A stretch of DNA of 64,000 nucleotides from Adineta steineri. Taxonomy: Eukaryota > Rotifera > Eurotatoria > Adinetida > Adinetidae. The stretch covers positions 1 to 64,000 of the forward strand of contig CAJNOI010000063.1 in assembly GCA_905250115.1 (NCBI GenBank), written 5' to 3'. Positions within the stretch are counted from its first letter, which is position 1; each line of letters opens with the position of its first letter. Under the pieces are notes generated by a model. The model was not told where the DNA came from. It ran no database searches and worked only from the letters and a program-made list of their open reading frames with translations. Shown in pieces: positions 58,324-64,000 of the stretch. Made by a program: the position numbers and the translations under genes.

Positions 58324-61300
58324 TTATGGTAATGTATTCATAACATCTTGTATCCATTGTTCAGACAATTGTTTACAATCTAATGCATTAAATAATGTTT
58401 CAAATGTTTGACTTGAAAGTAAATCTTGTTCAAAATGTTTTAAGATTTTTGTACATGCTTCCATAATAAACGCATCATTATTACGAAGAAATTGCGCTAA
58501 TTGTTGATTGTATGGTGTAGTTGATATCGTATCAAGACGCTATAAGATAAAAATATTTAAGATAAAAAACAACAAAATATTAATTATAGTTTTACCGGTT
58601 TTAACATATGAACAAAGAATGCATTGACAAGTCCGAAAAAGATAAGAGATGTTTTATAGATTGCAAATGGTTTTAATGCTTTTGAAGCAATTCTAAATAT
58701 AAGAAAATATAAAAAAGAATTTTAATTTATAAATATGAATTACTTTGTACGATCATTTGGTGTATGAGTTGATCGAATATGTGCAGTAAGAAGAAGTTTT
58801 TGAAGAAAAGTAAGACGATTCTTTTCCCAATCGGATGGTTTCATTATAATTAATGCTAATGTTGTCATGAAAAATGGGCCATCAACTTCAAATGCTTCAT
58901 TTAATGTCGAATCAGGACGACTAAGAAAATTTTGTAATAATTTCTCTTCACGTTCAATTTGTCGACTTCTATAAAAATATAAAAAATAAATTAGGATAAA
59001 GAAAAAAAAACTTCTTTTTATCTTACGTTGTTAAAACATAAAGAATTGCGTGCATTTCATATGGAATTAAACGTATATTTGATTCTCGTCCACCGCCACC
59101 TGTATCTTCACTAAATGATTGTACATCAGCAAAACGAATTAAGAGAAGTTTTATATCATGAAGTGATAATGTTGGTGATGTTTCACGAACACCTGTTGCT
59201 TCAATTATATTGGTATCATATCTAAATTAATAAGAAATATTTATTTATAATTTTTAGCTTCTCATCTCTTTGTTATGAATCTATATGTATTAGAAATCAA
59301 GGGTTTAGTTTTTGATCTTTCTGATTAAATAAAAGTTTCATATTTTTTACGTCCAAAACTAACAAAATCTAAAAAGTTGAATCTACGTATATTTCAACTA
59401 GTAAACTGCAGAATCGAAAGAGTCAACTCCGATTCCAACTCTGGCACTGACTCCGAGTAGAGCCCATCATATCCACACTTTTTTGAACCCGAACCCAACC
59501 AGGACCCGTTCGATAAACCTTTTTTAGACCCGAACCCAGTGGGCTCTAACTCCGAGAAACTCCGAATTTTTTTTTATAGTTTAACGACATCTAAATCATA
59601 AATGAACTATATGAAACTAACTCCCGTCATTATTTATTGTAAATCTAACATAAATTTTCCCCTTTTTAAAACTATCGAGAATTACAACTATAGTTCAAAC
59701 CTTGCAAGTGCCGTTGTAAATTGTGTTTCAGCTACATCAGGTCCCCATAACGGCAATAAACCATTACAACGTGTATTTGCATTTTGTAATAATGCTGATT
59801 CCCATTCATCTCTTGATCGTGCTTGTTTAATAGCTGATGTATGACATTCAATATGTATAATATTAAAATGTGTTACAGTTGCATAACCAGATGTTTTACG
59901 TGTTTTACCTTCGAATGGTTCAATATCGACTTTTTTCGTAAATGTATAAATAGCTAAAACTTTATTTGGAAAATATTTATAACCTTCTCGACAAATACAA
60001 CAAACATGTCCAGTTTCTTCAGTTAAATCAACATTAGCAGCTGCTACTGGTATTTTCGATGCTGTTGCAGATGATTCCGATACACTTTTATTTCGTGTTT
60101 TTATTAAATTTAATTCACGCATTTTTCTATCACGTGCTTCTTGTGCTAAACGTTTCTTTTCTGTACGTGTTTGATTTCTAACATCATCAATTTTCTTTGC
60201 AACTTGTTCATTTTCAGTCAATGAATGTAAAAGATCTTCAGCTAAAACACCAACTTTTCCAGCTGTTGTTAATTGTTCAATTTTATGTAAAATTCGTATT
60301 AAACTTTGTCCGATTTTCATTTGAATATTTTCATGTCCATATGATAAACCAGTTAATAAACGTAAAACATATGATAAACTTGGTTTATTTAAAAATTCTT
60401 TCCAACTATCTTGATCTTGCATACCTAAATATGTTTTAACTTGTGGAGAATTTGTTTCAATATAATTTATACATTGATCAATAATACCATTTGATTCATT
60501 GACAAGATCACGAAATTCTTTACCATAAATAGATTTTTTATCTAAATGTTTACATACTTCACAGAAACAATCTAAATGTAATTGACTATCATTATCATTT
60601 GATGGTGATGATGTTGCTGTTGATACTTGTTCAAGATCAAATCGATCAAATTCAAGATAAGATTTAAAATAATCAAGTAATGTTTGCATTTTTTCTTTAT
60701 TTCCAAATGATAAATATGGTAAAAGATGAATAAGTGCTTCCATTAAACTTGGATGACTTTTAACAAATGATAATTTTATATAATTAAGTAATGAACGTAA
60801 TTGTTCAATATCACCTAAAATGAATTAATAAGATACTAAATACATATACTGATTAATCTTACATTTAGTTTAGGAAATAGATCGAAGTGTGTCATTTATG
60901 TGAGGAGAAAAAGCGTAAGTCTTAGGATTCGAGAGAGAGCGATAGATGGAAAAAGAAAATCAATCCGAAAGACATATCGTATTATCCATAATTGTAGAAG
61001 ATCCTGATGAATTTCTTTGCACTGGAAATAAGTTTTCGATTATTTTACTTCGGATAGAATTAGATATTTCAATCATGTCTCTGGAAGTATAGAGGCAAAG
61101 AATTATCGATTAAATTACAGCGTTTTACTCAAGTTTCTTTCTCGGGTGTACCAATCGAAATATCGGGTGGGCACTGCCTACTCAGCCAACGCACCATATA
61201 AAGCACTGTTAAATTATGCGATGTATGATTTTTTCGTTAATAGAAAATTCATATAAGGAAATCATACAACAAAATGTTATACAAGAATTACTATAACTTA

Positions 61301-64000
61301 TATAATATACTAACCTTCGCATGATACGGAAAATTCATTATATTTATCTTGTGATAATGTTGTACTAGCTTCATGAAATAATTGATCCATAATATAGAGA
61401 AGTTTTTCTGTTAATGATAAAAGTGCTTGATCACGTCCTTGTTCTTCAATTTCAGTTTTTAATAATAAATTAAGTTTATTTAACATTGATGATATTGCAC
61501 GTAATCTTGGATCAATTAAACGTTGTCGATTAACTTTAAGTTTAATTGCATATTCAAATAATTTTAATAAGATTTGTAATAATGCTTTTCCAGATGACAT
61601 ATCAGAAATAGAATCTAAACGTTTTAACATTGTTTCTAAACCTGAATGTTCACTAAGAACATTTGCTAAACGATAAATATCTTCAGGATCATCTTCACCA
61701 TTTTCACCAGCATTTTTCTTTGTATCAAATGTTTCAATTATATCTTCAGTTGCATCACCTAATAAACCACGCATACGATAAATAATATGCATAGGTTCAT
61801 GTTCATTTTGTGATGAATTAACAATTGGTTGAGCACCTCCAAGAGATGGATCTCCAGATGAAGGAGTTGTTTGATGAGAATTTATATAAGGTAACCAAAC
61901 TTTCTTATAAACATCACGAACAGATAAACCTAAATTGATAATTTTATTTGCTACAAGTAATTCCATACCATTGTCATCTTCAAGTAATGCAATTAATTCA
62001 CAATCAGTACAGATTTTATTTTTAATATCACGCATTAATGGACCCATAGCTGGATCAGCTGAACTATATGGATTGCCCATCATTCGACCTAAAAATAGAA
62101 AGAGAGAAAATTTTCAAATGTTTTGCTTTAATATGATATGTACAGAAACTGATTTTTAATTATACATCAACATCCTAGCTGAACTATTTGATCAAGTTCG
62201 AAATAGAACTATGAGATAATATATTCAATCATTTAACAGATCGAAATAAATTTGAACTCGATCTATATTGATTTTTCTTGTATATCCGTTCGCGAATTTT
62301 ACTAATATGGTAATTGATTTTTACTGTATTTAATGGAATTTATGCTATTTAGATTTTCGATAGATGCAAGTATTATATTCAAATAGGAAAAAAACCTTTC
62401 TTATATGACTAAGTATTTGTGTCAAATTTACCTTGTAAGAAATCTTCTTGATTTGGATCTTTTTCAACAACAATAAAGAATTCTTTATTTCCTTGCATAG
62501 TTTCTTCTGGATAAATTAAATTACATAAACGTTCAAATATAAACAATGGTGTTTGCATATCATCTAATTGAAATTTTTCAATTGTATCAATACAAATAAT
62601 CATAAATTGTCTTGTTTCTTGTTCATTACCACGTGTCATTTGTTCTAATAATTCTAACATTTTATTTTGTGCTTCATCAATTAATTTTGTTCGTTGTACA
62701 ATTAATTTTTTTAATGTTAAATAACCATTTAAAACAATTGCGATTAATATTGATTTATATTTTTGTTTCAATTCATCTTGTTGAAGAAATAAATATAACA
62801 ATTCAATTAAACATTTTATTGAATAACCAAATGTTAAATTTGAATTTGATAAATTTCGTTCATCTTGTTTATTAATAAGATCAATTTGATTTTCAATTAA
62901 GAAAGCAAGTTGTTTGATTATATTAAAATGTTCATCATTTGAAAGTAATAATTTTAATTGATTATCATTTAATAATAAATCTTTTATTAATTGTACATAT
63001 TCATATGAATATTTCGATAAATTTTCATTACAAATCATCGGTAAATAATTCATTAAAATTTGTATAATAAAAAATTTTTGTTTTTCATTTGTACAAAGTG
63101 TTTGAATTAATTTACATGTTAAATAACGTATTGTTGCTGATTGTGAACAAAATATTAATGTTTCTAACCATGAATTATTTATACGTGATGAATTTATTGT
63201 TGTTTTATCTTGTATTGTATTAAAATCATGATATGTTATTTGTTTTGATAAGAATTTTTCAATATCAATTGAAACTAATTTTGTATTATTATTATTATTT
63301 GTTGTTGTTGTTGTTGTATTTATTGGTTTTGATAAATGTAATAACATTCTTAAACAAGGTAATGTTATTATTTCAAGTATTTGTGGTGTTGATAAACGTA
63401 ATGAATGAAGAAATAATTTAACAATACAACGTAATTTATTTTCCCAACATAAATCTTGATCATCTTGATTTGAACGTTGAATAAGTGAATAAAGTACTAA
63501 TAAATCATAATTAATTAATGATGATGATAAGAATATTTTTTGTTGAAATATTGTTTCGATTTTAAGACATATTTTTGTTGTTATATAATCTGTTAATTGT
63601 GAATTATCACGTGTTAAATAACAGAATAATAAACGTACATCATGACGTATTTGTTGATTTGTATAACGTATATTATTTAATAATAATTCATCAATTAATG
63701 GAATATTATTTGTTATGGATTGTTTTAAACGATTTGATGATGAAGCAAATGCACGTAAAAGAAGTATACAATGAGATATAGTTGATAATGTACAACCATA
63801 ACAATTATGTGATGTTGAAAATGTATTTATTGTTGTTGTTGATGATGATGATAGATTTGAATGACGTTGATCATATGTATAAAGTTCTTTACGTGCACAT
63901 ATTATTTTTTGAATATATTTACCAAGTTCATCATAAGTTTGACGACATTCTGTATTATATTTTGGTGCTATTTGTTGAACAATACGATTAATACCATTAA
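58324..64000 (-). CDS. UBR4: UBR4 E3 ubiquitin ligase, C-terminal part (5' end outside window)
   Basis: Giant N-degron/quality-control E3 ligase (p600, poe/BIG family). The window holds the C-terminal exons; the frame is open at position 64000. Conserved landmarks in order: LLFCYLTRDNSQ (63600), ENITLPCL-like EIITLPCLRML (63360), EKDPNQEDFLQG (62430), NPYSSADPAMGPLMRDIKNK (62070), CELIALLEDDNGMELLV and YRMRGLLGDATE (61790). Then comes the catalytic hemiRING/UZI module, with HVCCICREGYKYFPNKVL (60010), GYATVTHFNIIHIECH and NANTRCNGLLPLWGP (59760), and finally FSEDTGGGGRESN and the end near 58324. Conservation in this module is strong, so E2 binding is probably kept. Introns are mostly short, but those at 59222-59700, 60818-61315 and 62085-62435 are long. 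The N-terminal UBR box is outside. Confidence 0.96.
59424..59575. repeat. GC-richer repeat island in a UBR4 intron
   Basis: Within the 479-bp intron 59222-59700 lies a block of short repeats: ACTCCGA/ACTCCGAG words, GAACCCGAACCCAACC, GACCCGTTCG and GACCCGAACCCAG. CTCCGAGTAGAGCCCA and, on the other strand, CTCGGAGTTAGAGCCCA form an imperfect inverted pair about 90 bp apart. It looks like an inserted minisatellite or hairpin element unlike the surrounding AT-rich intron DNA. Confidence 0.5.

Overview
This window is animal nuclear DNA, and most probably comes from a bdelloid rotifer (Adineta or Rotaria type). The basis is: an AT-rich genome; compact genes split by many introns of about 50-70 bp with GT..AG ends; metazoan marker genes (classical cadherin, ADAMTS, ICA1, UBR4, DAD1, SEC13); a kinesin-light-chain-like 42-residue TPR array of the kind very abundant in bdelloids; several genes of non-metazoan character (CorA, GH3 glycosidase, FucP-type sugar permease, fungal-type SDR); and small G-rich TGTGGG-like patches that resemble the bdelloid telomere repeat. 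The species cannot be fixed from the sequence alone.

Layout, left to right. 0-8 kb: 3' part of an M1 aminopeptidase (-), a CorA-type Mg2+ channel (+), a histidine phosphatase (-), a short TAF6-like histone-fold protein (-), and a calmodulin-like EF-hand protein (+). 8.2-13.9 kb: a secreted ADAMTS metalloprotease with many thrombospondin repeats (-). 16.5-25 kb: a classical cadherin with LamG domain and catenin-binding tail (-). 27.4-30.2 kb: a divergent homeobox gene (-) and a Q-rich protein (+). 30.6-35.7 kb: a tight secretory-pathway block, SLC35B4, SEC13 and DAD1 head-to-tail on the minus strand, with ICA1 divergent on the plus strand. 36-39.2 kb: repeat-rich, with a TPR gene cut by a 10-N assembly gap, a duplicated flank and a dead Tc1/mariner element. 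39.6-49 kb: GH3 glycosidase, ubiquitin-like protein, FucP-like sugar permease and ABCG half-transporter (all -). 49.9-64 kb: a DUF4139-family protein, an HxHxH protein and a metallophosphoesterase (all -), a fungal-type SDR (+), and the C-terminal part of UBR4 (-), which runs off the right edge.

Most genes are independent housekeeping or surface genes. Two neighbourhoods may be functional. The SLC35B4-SEC13-DAD1 run has only 69 and 154 bp between coding regions, with acceptor-like sites 5' of the second and third genes, and looks like a trans-spliced operon. The GH3 glycosidase and the sugar permease lie close together and both look foreign to animals. The most unusual non-coding signal is a recurring small element with a G-rich TGTGGG-like arm and an inverted C-rich arm; three copies are present, one of them in an ADAMTS intron, and a fourth partial C-rich arm abuts the assembly gap. 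Exon boundaries were read by eye; where a whole gene was joined, the coding length was checked to be a multiple of three (CorA, EF-hand, homeobox, DAD1, SEC13, ICA1, GH3, permease, ABCG, DUF4139, HxHxH and SDR genes).
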